Counted from the stretch's first letter, positions 12,681 through 22,879 are shown. The stretch: 25,966 bases of DNA from Ophiothrix spiculata (GCA_000969725.1 JXSR01S042113.1), one strand, 5' to 3'. The notes: generated by a model from the sequence alone, not told the origin. Numbers and translations are program-made.

Positions 12681-13370
12681 CCATTTGCGTTTCATCTCAT
12701 TCACTTCATCCATACCTAACTCCTTCCTGGTAATCGTTGATAAGAGTTAATTAATACCTTTATTTGGCTAATATTTTCAATTGATTTTATAGGCTTACAC
12801 ATTATCTTCAAAATCATACCAAATTTATGACATTTCATACGATTATTGAAAAGTTGTGACAACATTTGATGCATAATGTACGTATCTTATCCACACCAAC
12901 CACATTTATGCCTGTTTTCATGTCTGGCTAAATTAGCTTATCGACTTGTACTAGCGTTAATAATCAATTTTATTCGAGTTAATTCCAACTTGTTTTTGAT
13001 AAACAATAACTAGCCTTTAAAATCATATAAGATTTGTGACACTTCAATGGATTTTTAAGGAGATATGAAAGAACAATTCATGCACAATTTTCATGATGCC
13101 TCAACCTCACCCGCCTCAACCTCACCCAACTCCACCCTGGCTAAGTAGCTTTAACGGGTCATTAATCTTAATTAATCACTTCATTTGAGTTCTATTCTTG
13201 ATTTCTTGAAAGTCAAATAAATTGTCTTTAAAATCATACCAAAGTTATTATAACATTTCATTTGATTGTTGAAATGATATGACAAAAATTGATGCATAAA
13301 TCACTCTCCATGTAACAAATCCACCATTTATGGGTGCCCACATTAAAAAGAATGACCAAATGGACTAATT
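12681..13370 (+). repeat. Decayed tandem array of about 210-bp units (three and a partial fourth)
   Basis: Units start near 12681, 12901, 13113 and 13321. The best preserved core is CTTTAAAATCATACCAA, followed by a TTGTGACATTTCA-like stretch, then a TGATGCATAA-like motif. It appears at about 12806, 13015 and 13226, giving spacings of 209 and 211 bp. The 5' halves share CCACATTTATG-like starts, TAA(T)TTAATNA blocks and GGCTAA. Identity between units is only moderate, so the array is old. A younger 15-bp tandem doublet (GCCTCAACCTCACCC, 13098-13112 and 13113-13127) lies at the unit 2/3 junction. No coding frame persists through the units. Confidence 0.75.
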
Positions 13371-13519
13371 AAAGGTCGGTTTAGACTTTGTTTGGTTGGC
13401 ACACCAAATATTGATGGAACAATTATTGTCCATGTTTTAATTATGTCCCTTTATACACTTATGCACCTTGTAATTAGAAAAGGGATTTATTTGCTGCATC
13501 CAATATTCAATCATGAAAT

Positions 13520-13670
13520 GTGTACCGCCGTGGCAAAAGGGTCCAGTTGTCGATTCCTATATGTAGCTCATTGTAGCATATCTGATGTATACAAATACCA
13601 TACATTAGATATGCTACAAGGAGCAACATGTACGAGCCTACAACTGGACCCTTTTGCCGCGGCGGTACAC
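13520..13670. mobile_element. Fold-back MITE, 151 bp, nearly complete palindrome
   Basis: The left end GTGTACCGCCGTGGCAAAAG pairs with the right end, whose complement is GTGTACCGCCGCGGCAAAAG. Pairing continues through GGGTCCAGTTGT and, with mismatches, through TTGTAGCATATCT to a loop of about 11 bases centred at 13595. Arms are about 70 bp with roughly nine mismatches. AAAT flanks both sides (13516-13519 and 13671-13674) as a possible 4-bp target duplication. The GC-rich, CpG-containing ends contrast with the surroundings. The 99-codon open frame at 13392-13691 simply crosses this palindrome. A transcript across the locus would form a long hairpin RNA. Confidence 0.85.
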
Positions 13671-15294
13671 AAATTACAAAGATATGAATGAAATTTTCTT
13701 GAATAAAAAATTTATCTTACACAAAATTGGCATAGAATATTCTGATATTCTCATTTGAACTTCGCTTGAAAAACTGTCAGAAATACTAACGGGCAAATAT
13801 TCAGGTTATGGCTCTTTTTTCTAATGCAATGTAAATGAGATTATTTCGCCAACAAGAAACATGAATCACTCATTTGTTTGGAGACGATATGATACAAACA
13901 ATGTAGGTTGGATGGTGTTTATTTACATTATGATGAGGCTCTGATAATTAGGATGACTTAAACAATCAGTCATACTATTAACCTAGAAATTCAAAATTAA
14001 AAAGTGTATTTTGCAATGATATATGATATATATATTGCTTTGAATATTATAGTGACCTATATTTTAATATGGCAATAGTCATGTATGAAGATACCACCTG
14101 ATACTAATATAAGAGCTTGTTCATGAACAGATATATTATTTTTGGGACTTGCTCAAAGGGATACTGATATTAATTGGTCACAATTGTGTGTTAATTTTGT
14201 CTTTCAAATTTGTCCCATATTCCTTGTCACTTGAGGGATAATTTTGATGCACTTATGTTTGTCCCACCCACCCATGAGATGGTAAATTAAGCTTGGCCAT
14301 TGGATGACTTTATCTACCTACTTGAGGGATTGGATGTCACAGTAATACTGGCTGGATTCTCTGATGTACTGATCGTTTTATTTCTGTCTCAAATTTGGGA
14401 GGTTTTTTTTTTTAAATCATTTGAATATTTTTTTATTATTTATAATGACATCATCTATTAGCTCACCAATTTTGCATATTATGTTGATATTTTACATTGT
14501 ACATCAATAAAGATTGGTTTTTTAAATTCATTAGATTAAAAAGTTAGTGGCATTTGTATCACATCTTGAGAGTTTTTGTCTTGAGATGTAGCAATGTATA
14601 AAAAATTATATTTTAGTATAATTTATACTAATGACTTTAAATATTTTTGTTAACGTTGAGGAAAGCAAAAATAGGGAAATTAACTGAAAACTGAACAGAT
14701 ATGTAGTCCCTTCAGAAAATTTTAAATCAGTATGTATTTGTACACTGTGCTACTTGTATTGAAAAGCTCAATATTTCAGGTGTGTGACTCTTAAACTCTT
14801 AAACCTTATTGGATAACTGATGACAGACTGACTCAGGTCCTTTTGGGATATTCTAAAAGATCACAACATTCTCACAGGAGTAAGATGATAAAGCTTATCA
14901 AAAGTGTGCCAATTAAAAAAATGTAGGAAAATTAGGTCAGGTCAAAATGTTAATAAAACACGGAATATGTGCTATATGATTTTGCTTTACCACTTTGTTT
15001 TCTTGCAATTGTTGATAGTGATAAAGATTTAGTGTTCAATGCAGATTTAGGATGATATGTTGATAAAAAATGCATTTGTATGGTATTATTTATCTCAATC
15101 TAATCATTGTTAAAATAAAATTGTATTTGGAAAGATGAACAAAATGAGATTGGATCATGACAGTAACTCTGATACCTTTAATTTACCGCTATGATTATTT
15201 TATCACATGTCAGTACATAAGTTAAGCTTTATTTTCTGCCACTGGATTTGATTGCATCCATGTGATGATATATGACATGATAAAACGGATCAGG

Positions 15295-15375
15295 TATCAT
15301 GACATGACATACTTTTACTTTTGTATTTTAATTTTCATCAGCATTTAATTGTTTTTTTAAACAGATGAAAACCAT
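15295..15375 (+). repeat. 80-bp imperfect direct repeat, copy A (partner 15544-15623)
   Basis: It begins TATCATGACATGACATA, identical in both copies, and continues with about 80-85% similarity through a CATCANCATTTA block and a GTTTTTTTAA run. Spacing between copies is 249 bp. Similarity fades beyond the listed ends. It is probably an old local duplication. Confidence 0.75.
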
Positions 15376-15543
15376 AAATATAGATAGGTCTGACTAAACC
15401 AACAATAAAAGTCATTGCAATATATCACATAAAAAAGTAGTTTGTTCTGTGTGTTTGAATTTTTTTCAATTTTTTTCAATTTTAGTATAAAATTTTGTTC
15501 TTTTTTGTTGTAAACCATTTTAAATGAGACATTCTATTCTTTT

Positions 15544-15623
15544 TATCATGACATGACATAGTTTTTCTTTTTTATTTTAAATATTCATCAACATTTAGTA
15601 GTTTTTTTAAGTAGAAAATCATT
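15544..15623 (+). repeat. 80-bp imperfect direct repeat, copy B (partner 15295-15375)
   Basis: Second copy, same orientation, sharing the exact 17-base start and the GTTTTTTTAA run. Confidence 0.75.
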
Positions 15624-16869
15624 AAAAAATATGATTCTAGACAGTGAAATTTATCACATTAATTCATTGGTAATAAAAACAATATTGCATTTTGTTTCAA
15701 ATGTACAGCACCAAAAGTGATAGGACCAATAGACTACATACAACCCTAACAGTACAATATAATATTGAGCTTCACTAAATATTTCATAGATTGAAATACA
15801 TTTGTCAAGACCATTTTGCATATTTGATCATACTTTGATAACACCGTTTATGTTCCTTCTCCTTAGGGATGCTACAATAAATCTTAAGCAGTGCATAGAG
15901 TTTTGAAAGAGAGAAATGACAATGTTTTTCTACATACATTAGTCGTCAGTGATTAGAGTTTTTTACATAATTCTGCTAATTGTGTTAATTAAACAGAAAC
16001 CCATTTCGCACAAAATTTGAATTAGATGACTTATTTTTTATAAGTCTAAAGAGAACTAAAAACATCATTCTTCTAAAAGTAACTTAAAGAAAATAATGAT
16101 CATTGTAGTTTCTGAGTTATGATACAAATAATGTAACACAGAAGTTTGAGTATTGTTTTAAGGAAAAATGAGTTTAATCCATGAATTCATTAAGAGGGCT
16201 TTTGTTTTCATTTGTTGTTAATGTCATAATAAGCACTAATCTGTCTAGTTTAGAATATAAACCCCTTTTTTCTTCAGGATTAATTCTTATCAGGTAGTCC
16301 TTTCTTGCACATTTAATTTACTATTGTAATCCTTTAGCTGATGAACTGTTGCAAAACTAAAACCTGTCTCATTTGATTTGGAAATGGCCCATTTTAGCTT
16401 TAATGATTTACTCTAGCAATGTGTAAATTCTAAAAAAGATAATTTAGATATATATGTTCAAACCTCATGGCAAAATCATTATATTTTTGTTGCACAAAAC
16501 TTCCACTTTTTCTGTATCCTTGATCCTTTATCTTATGTTACATCCATATTCATATGGTGATCTACTTTAGATATTCACTTATAACAGCACCCTTGCTCTA
16601 TGTTATCGTAATATTGCAGACCAATTTACAACATTACAGGCTCATTTAATTATGCACTTAGCAGTAAATTTTAATCGCCTTGCTACTACATCACCTTAAG
16701 TGATCATTTTAAGAAAAAATGACGGTAATTACCCTACTTATTGTAGGAAATGAAGCTGGTGACATTGATTCAAAAATTGGGTCATGAATTAAAGTTGAAG
16801 AAAAAATTGAATGGGCTTGTATTGAAACCAGGTTGTTTTGAAGTTTGCCCAGTTAATATAGAAGTCATA

Positions 16870-17805
16870 TGTTTGTTCTAGATGTTTATTTTAGCACTGC
16901 AACATACGCGAGTGACATTCGCTTCATTGATTTAACGATGTTCGCGCAATGAGCGCGATATTTGCTCTCCATTTTACGAATAAGTCGAGAGCAAATGTCT
17001 TAAGATATAAGATTCAAGATTCTCAAATGGTCAGGAAAAATAATATGGTTAGTCAGCCAAAGACCAGTTTCATTGTCTGATGCTGCTGATATGTATGACT
17101 GAAATATTGGTAATCACTTTTGATCTCTTCATAAATCAAAACGAACAGGTTATGGTAAGATTAAAAATTCACATTGGGGATTAACTACTTGCCAACACAA
17201 TTTCTGTTTGCTTATAAGTTGTTATTATAGAACTAGAATAAATTTTAAGAATTTGTTACATAAACATGCTATTGTTAATTGTAGGAAATAATTCATTTTA
17301 TGCCACTTAAAAATTCCTTAGTGGGAATTGGTTGGATTTTAAGATGGGAACATATTTTTGTTTGTTGTTTTTATGTTTGTGTGTTTGTTTGAAACTGATT
17401 GTTTCTTACTGGTTGTATTGCATCCTATTTTTCATATGAATATATTTACCTTTTTACTGTATCATCACACAAAATTGTGCAGTTTAATTTCAAGTGCAAT
17501 ATTGAGAATAGAGTGATAATAACAGTTTTCAGTCTTATTAGCCTGTAATTACATCGGAGGGAATTTATGACTCTTTTGACACTTGGAATGCTAAATAATT
17601 TCCTCAAAATCATTAAAAAAAATTGTCACTTTTTCATGTTATAGGTTTGGTAGTTTTAGTCACATTCTTTCCTGACATCGCTAATGAATGTGATGAAAAT
17701 CTTGTCCTGCATAATAATGATAAGGATAATGCAGTCAAACATTTGCATCATTTAAAGATCCAAATATATATCATTGTAACAAAAGAACAAATATCGTAAG
17801 TATTT
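16870..17805. other. Copy-2-specific segment with a CpG-rich hairpin
   Basis: These bases do not align convincingly with copy 1 (131-439). At 16905-16990 CpG dinucleotides are unusually dense, with CGCGC at 16943 and GCGCG at 16953. A hairpin with arms ATTTGCTCTC and GAGAGCAAAT (16960-16969 and 16987-16996) lies beside it. This suggests an inserted element whose ends I cannot define. The remainder to 17805 is AT-rich and unassigned. Confidence 0.5.
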
Positions 17806-18172
17806 TTTGAACTGTTAAGATTCATTCTAAAAGAAGAGACAGCCATTTTTTGAGTAACCCTCAGTCGGTAATCAAACCTAATGTAGAAAGTGCGAGTGTT
17901 TTTCACATCGTCTCAGAGAAGTACTTTGTAATACTCAGGAGCCAGCATTCCCAAAATAAAGATTGCTCATTACTTCATCACCTAAACTGAATGAGGCCTC
18001 TCAACTCAGAGGCAAAACTGTGCTTCAGAAATCCTCCTCTAGTCTCACAGTCGGCTGAAAGAACTTTGTCAAAAACAAAAATTTCCTCTTCAATTCATAT
18101 TGTTCATAAAATTGGTAGAAGAAATTGATTCAGTCTTGTCAGGCATTGATATCATTTTTAAGATCATATTTA

Positions 18173-18461
18173 GGGGCGCACCATTTGATTTTCAGGGGGG
18201 GGCATGGAAGTTGGGGTCGAGTCAAGTTTTTTTTTTTAGCCGCTGAAGGCGGCGACATTTTTTTTTTTTCGCCGCCTTCGGCGGCAAAGTTTTTTTTATT
18301 GTATTTTTTATGTTTTTCTTTACTTTGAAGTAGTTGGGTTAAGTTTTTTTTTTCTTACTCATCTTTGGGTCAAGATTTTTTTTTTCACCGCCTTTGGCGG
18401 CGAAGTTTTTTTTTTCAAAAAAACTTCCATGCCCCCCCCTGAGAATCAAATGGTGCGCCCC
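18173..18461. mobile_element. PIF/Harbinger-type MITE, 289 bp, TTA target duplication
   Basis: Terminal inverted repeats of about 40 bp begin GGGGCGCACCATTTGATT and run through a G8 tract into GCATGGAAGTT, with one difference between arms. TTA flanks both ends (18170-18172 and 18462-18464). The homologous position in copy 1 (near 1068) has a single uninterrupted ATTTATTTT, which confirms an insertion. Inside are long T runs separated by GC-rich short hairpins of the form CGCCGCCTTCGGCGGC (near 18270, and degenerate near 18240 and 18390) and GGGTCAAG-like motifs before T runs. A 3-bp TWA target and GC-rich ends are typical of PIF/Harbinger; the superfamily is inferred. The open frame at 18125-18328 crosses it and is not a gene. 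Confidence 0.9.
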
Positions 18462-19051
18462 TTATCTTATTATTAACAGACTTTATATTGAAAATACAGA
18501 TATTGATTTTTAAGACTGAGGAAATTAAAATGATTTTTTATTTCAAGTTATATTAAAGATCATATCAATTCTTGATAGAAAACAGATTTATTATGAATCT
18601 GTTATTTATATACATCTATTAAAAGCTAAATGTAGGCTCATCAAGATAGCTTGGAACATTATTTCTAAGATTTCTCAGATGTGTTATGAAAGGTTTTTTA
18701 AGGAGTTGTATGAACTATTATAAACTACATGTCAGATATGTGTCGTAGCTGGAAGCATTTTTCGTGTCTGTAAAGGTCATTGTACCATATTGCATCCAAT
18801 CTTTACCGTTTTATAGAAACAAAAAGATGAAACAAATGTTGTAATTAATTTCTGCAATAATTGAAATCATATTGTTATTTTAAATTTGTGTGATGCTTTA
18901 TTATTTTTGGACACATTTGTAATTGCATGATTTATATTTCAGGAAATGTTTGATTTAAGTAAGTAGTACATTATTTAAATGCCTAGGTCAAAAAATTATG
19001 ATGATTATATTTAATGATATTGAACTGTTTTTGTATAGTGCACAAAAGTAA

Positions 19052-19299
19052 GGGGAGACATGTAAACTAAACGGCAATGTGGTTCAGATATCTGAACTAG
19101 TCGGAACTGTCTATTTCTCCACTAATCCTAAACATATCAATAATTCCTCTTATCCACGCATTAAGTTATGTGCTTGTGTACCATATCTATGAATTTTAGG
19201 CATAAAATTGGATGTGTTCCATCCAGATGCCCAAAATTTTACTTTGCCGTCTAGTTCAGATAACGGCAAGCTGTTGCCGATTTGTTTACGTGTCTCCCC
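19052..19299. mobile_element. PIF/Harbinger-type MITE, 248 bp, TAA target duplication
   Basis: The left end GGGGAGACATGTAAACTAAA pairs with the right end, whose complement is GGGGAGACACGTAAACAAAT. Pairing continues through CGGCAA. TAA flanks both sides (19049-19051 and 19300-19302). Copy 1 at about 1675-1690 reads AAAAAAGTAAGTTGATTTG with one TAA, the exact empty site. Inside, GTTCAGATATCTGAAC (19082-19097) is a perfect palindrome, and CGGCAAGCTGTTGCCG (19264-19279) is nearly so. There is no coding capacity. The superfamily is inferred from the 3-bp TWA target and GGGG ends; its ends differ from the 18173 element, so it is a separate family. Confidence 0.9.
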
Positions 19300-20290
19300 T
19301 AAGTTGATTTTGCCAGATTTGATGATATTTCGAACACTTTGTTAATGGTGCCCAGTGCATTTGTTATGAATACTCAATTTTCATTTATTCTAAATTGTGT
19401 TTCTCCAGAAACCAAAAATAAATAAAGAAAATGAAATGCACTATTACAGTTATATATTCTAATGTTAATGTAAGAATACTAGGTACTCAGTTGCAACTAT
19501 TTTTTGAGATAACACTTATTACAACTGTGCATTGAGACTGGGGATTGGGTCAACGACTCTAAAGGAACGTAACATTATCAAATTTAAAATGGCCAGACTG
19601 ACGACAATGATACACAAGTAGGAATCCTTTGGAGAAATGATAGATATTTCTGATTCAATTTAGCCTCCCTGACTGAGATACTTAGGAGCTGGATGGGAAA
19701 AGTACTCTTAGTTGGTTTATTGATAACAATGTAAATAGTCAGTTATGCTATGTAGGAAGTGCATCTGTGAAAAGAATTGTTTTAATACAGGTATTTGATT
19801 GTATCCAGGGCAGTTTTTTATAACATTAAGCAATGACTGTAAAGTCCTATGTGATTGTATATTCGTAAAATATGTTTATTCCCAAAATGATTACTAAATA
19901 GTGATAATTGTTTTTGGCAGTTTTCACTAAAATTTAAGAATGCATTTTTTCAACTTCTGAGTTTATTAACTTAGTAACTTATTTTGTATTTGCTGATGAC
20001 CATCTCAACCATAAAATTAATCACTTAACCTAGTAGTAGTATTGTTATATAAAATGTTGTCTTTTGTTGGTATTATCATGATATACTGTCTTTTTTGATT
20101 GCTTTTATCACGTAATGTTTTTCTAGTTTGGTTTTTCAAGTTCATTACTCTAGTAAATAAGTTTCAATGGGCATTCTATATGCATCTTCTTCCACTCCTA
20201 CTGCCTTATCACATTCACAAGTTTAGATATTGATTTTGACAAACTATCTTGCATTGTTTGAAAGTAAAAGAAATGGGTATCCCACTCCAT

Positions 20291-20579
20291 CAAGTATTGC
20301 AAACTATCTGTCAGATATCGTGAAGTAAACATATTGCCTTTCAGTGTCAAGCGACCCCAATTCTACCACATGGCCTTATCTTGTCTGTTAAAACGATGTA
20401 GCTTTTCATCTCATGAAACAAGTTGAACAAACATCAGAAAATGATGTTGGAACAGGTAGATGGATCAGTCACATGACACAAACTGACAGTTAGATTGCAT
20501 GTAGTGAAATCCCTGCAGGCGTAGGAGCACCATTTGATGTGATGAGAAAGAGGAGGGAAATTGAGTTGGTTTTTGAAAT
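20291..20579. repeat. High-identity terminal block of the duplication (copy 2)
   Basis: Gapless partner of 2692-2980 with eight substitutions over 289 bases. Bases 20398-20514 are identical to 2799-2915. Confidence 0.8.
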
Positions 20580-21823
20580 GGTGATGGAATGAAGAGGAGA
20601 AAAGAATGAAGATGATGTCTTTCACTTGAGATTGATGGTGTTGCCATGGAGATGTCATTTTGAATTCCATCTTGCATCAGTGAACTAGTTTTTATTGCAT
20701 TTTTTGTACTTTTCTAACGTTATAATCACATAATGATTGTCAATTTGTAAGATGATTCAACAATATTTGAATTGCATGAACACATGGATGTGATTACCAG
20801 GGAGACGAGACGGTTCATCTTGAGATGATTGATGAGAAATGTGAGGGGACAGATAAGTGGCAAGTTACGAAAAAGAAGAGTTATTGAAAGTGTGTGTTTC
20901 AAAAGTGAGTTATTTTCCAAAGCTATGGCAAGTCTGCATTGTGAAATATACGTTTTTGTAGTATTCTTCTGTAACAATTGGTTTCTGGATTTATCTTGAA
21001 GAGCCTCAGGGAGTTTGTGTTGAGATCAATATGAACAATGGTCTGAGTAACTGTTATAGAGTGAACCAATTAACGAAACAATTAATAGCTGTATTCTATC
21101 ATGTCAAATATCATATTTACCCATTAATTCACAGGTACTTGTTTGTAACTTCATTGGAAAAAAACTCTTCTTTTAATATAGCCATCGTTGTTTTAACTCA
21201 CCAAAATTGATATTTGGGGTGGAGATGTGGGCTGGTACAATTCACTGTGACCTAATTATGTCTTAGCATCATGCTTTGATGGTTAATGATGCATGTGATT
21301 TTGATAGTATATACCACTTTATGAATATATCATAGCTTGACCATCTCAACCATGACTAGACTATCTTTTCATCTTTGTAATGAATCACATTGTTTTGATG
21401 CGCTCTATTTGATCAACTTTCTAGTCATGTATGGAATATAATAAATAATAGAAATTTAATGTGCAATATATAATGGATGTTGTTTTCAAAAAATGTGTCT
21501 CATATTTCTGGATTGTGATCTAATAACATTGTGACATAGTTTAAATAATGCATATAATTTTGATAAATTGTATTACAAGTTTGGCAATTGATTGAAGCAT
21601 TGTGGCTATTTATAAATTATTGAATCTTACTTGCATACATAGTCCCCATACAAATTATTGGAGTGAAACAGGTTTTAAGAAAAACTAGACAAGGCAAAAA
21701 GAATGATAAAGTGTGAATGTGTCTTCCATATTGTGGAAATTAATGATAGATAAATCTTGGACATATGTAATACCTAATGACCTACTTACTTGAAAGGAGC
21801 AGTTTTAACGTCTTTTGTCTGTT
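20580..21823. other. Unassigned AT-rich DNA with a purine-rich patch
   Basis: No gene or bounded repeat was recognised. The stretch at about 20580-20690 and 20790-20890 is less AT-rich and purine-biased on the plus strand. A plus-strand frame from about 20835 encodes a basic stretch including GKLRKRRVIE, but a stop lies just upstream and no family is recognised. I do not call it an exon. Confidence 0.5.
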
Positions 21824-22036
21824 GAGGGAACCAAATTCAATTTTTGTACTTGAAATGATAAAATTGGGTCAGAAAGCTTACCATATCTCTGTTATTTGTA
21901 AAATGACCTTTTCGAAATCATAGGAGAAACACTAATGGAGTCCAACTTGTTTTCTGATGTAGCTATCACATTTGACCATATTTGATACCTACATCGGAAG
22001 ATAAGATGGACGCCAATGATTTCAAAGAGGTCCTTA
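21824..22036 (+). repeat. Decayed 213-bp tandem unit, copy 1
   Basis: It begins AGGGAACCAA and includes AAATTGGGTCAGAAAGCTTACC. It then carries ACACTAATGGAGTCCAAC followed by TATCACATTTGACCATAT. The same blocks recur in order from 22037, giving a 213-bp period. Within the unit, about 21902-21997 and the complement of about 21985-22036 form an imperfect fold-back of roughly 50-bp arms; the complement of the right arm reads TTGAAATCATTGGCGTCCAT. Confidence 0.7.
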
Positions 22037-22107
22037 CAGGGAACCAATTTCCCATTCTTATATATTTTTACTGGTAAAATGGGACCAAAAAGCTGACCAT
22101 ACCCATA

Positions 22108-22879
22108 CACTCTCAGTCAAAAGTGTTTGAACACAAAATCTATAATTAGCCATATCTCGAGAACTGTTCATCGTTTGCGCCATATTTTTTCGGATTTATA
22201 TTATACATGGATCTAAAAAACTCAACGAGAATTGCATTTACAACATTTGAAAATATGGCATGCTAAACATATTGTATACTTTCGTCTGCACATAAAAACG
22301 GAGTTTAAATACATAACTGCACATTTGTTGGAAAACTTATAACCTGAAAATGCTCTTAATGGCTACACAGTGATAACAAGCATTGAATAATAAACTACAT
22401 AGGCACATATAAAAAAGTGTGTGTGGTGTAAATATATATGGTCAAGGAAATCGGCCATCTTTATTTTATTTATTTTTAACATTCGGCTGTAAGCCAGGCT
22501 AATCCCAATATTGCAAATGCATTAAATTCAAAGGACGCCTCCGTGGTGTGAAAGACAGAATATTGGAAAGAATTTTCGATTTTAGATGCAGGAGGAAACC
22601 GAAGTGCTCGGAAAAAACCTGCGAGGACGAGTATGGATCGACAACCAAATTCACAAACCCGGGCCGCAGTGGTGAAAGGCGAGGTCAGAAACACTACGCC
22701 AACCCGTCCTCCCTAATGGTTATGGAAAATCGAATATCAGAGGAAACATATAGATTATTTTTATTGGATACATTAGGCACCTATAAAAACATGAATTGTT
22801 TCAGAGTCTTGGTCGTTTGATATAATTATTACGTTTTTGCCCGTATTTAAGTGTGTGCAAACACTTTTGACCGGGAGTG
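22108..22879. mobile_element. Tc1/mariner-like non-autonomous element with TA target duplication
   Basis: The terminal inverted repeats begin CACTCTCAGTCAAAAGTG on the left and, read as complement, CACTCCCGGTCAAAAGTG on the right. They match at 25 of 28 positions (22108-22135 and 22852-22879). TA flanks both ends (22106-22107 and 22880-22881). CAC-type ends with a TA target are typical of the Tc1/mariner superfamily. About 500 bp belong to the element itself; the rest is a nested SINE. No transposase frame or DDE motif is visible, so it is a deletion derivative or MITE. Flanking DNA on both sides belongs to one tandem-repeat unit, which supports the boundaries. Confidence 0.85.
22460..22714 (-). 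mobile_element. tRNA-derived SINE, about 255 bp, antisense
   Basis: Read on the minus strand, the head contains an A-box-like TGGCGTAGTG (22692-22701). It also has a degenerate B-box-like GGTTTGTGAATT (22648-22659) at about 43-bp spacing, as in tRNA promoters. A central module follows, containing CTCGTCCTCGCAGG and CGGTTTCCTCC (about 22586-22632). This resembles the CTCCGGTTTCCTCC-type conserved core I know from several metazoan SINE families, though I do not name one. The 3' end is an A/T-rich tail of AAATAAATAAAATAAA type near 22460. Flanks ATGGTCAAGGAAATCGG and ATGGTTATGGAAAATCG form a possible imperfect target duplication. Both open frames here, 22476-22694 minus and 22548-22820 plus, are artefacts. 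Confidence 0.82.

Larger units (their letters stand above)
13675..16707. other. AT-rich DNA, one weak direct-repeat pair
   Basis: No coding or RNA gene was recognised. The only structure seen is the 80-bp direct-repeat pair at 15295-15375 and 15544-15623, listed separately, and a TTTTTTTCAA slippage-type run at 15460-15485. Confidence 0.55.
16708..20579 (+). repeat. Dispersed segmental duplication, copy 2 (partner 1-2980)
   Basis: Same-orientation partner of copy 1, about 0.9 kb longer. The extra length comes from a 289-bp and a 248-bp MITE plus a non-aligning segment at about 16870-17805, which replaces a 310-bp segment in copy 1. It lacks the copy-1 MITE at 676-956. The right end of homology is at 20579. 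The following bases (GTGATGGAATGAAGAGG) are unrelated to copy 1. The left end is uncertain because copy 1 is cut by the window edge. Confidence 0.93.

Noticed and set aside
13392..13691. 99-codon plus-strand open frame
   Set aside because: It runs through both arms of the 151-bp palindrome and has no family resemblance.
18125..18328. 67-codon frame ending in a hydrophobic stretch
   Set aside because: It crosses the TTA-target MITE; the hydrophobic part is translated poly-T.
20835..21000. Basic plus-strand frame (GKLRKRRVIE) that could be an exon
   Set aside because: A stop lies immediately upstream, there is no clear acceptor and no recognised domain.
22640..22714. A functional tRNA gene on the minus strand
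   Set aside because: Boxes A and B are degenerate and no acceptor stem or anticodon loop could be drawn; it is a SINE head.
22476..22820. Open frames on both strands, one with paired cysteines
   Set aside because: They lie mostly within the antisense tRNA-derived SINE and show no transposase motif.
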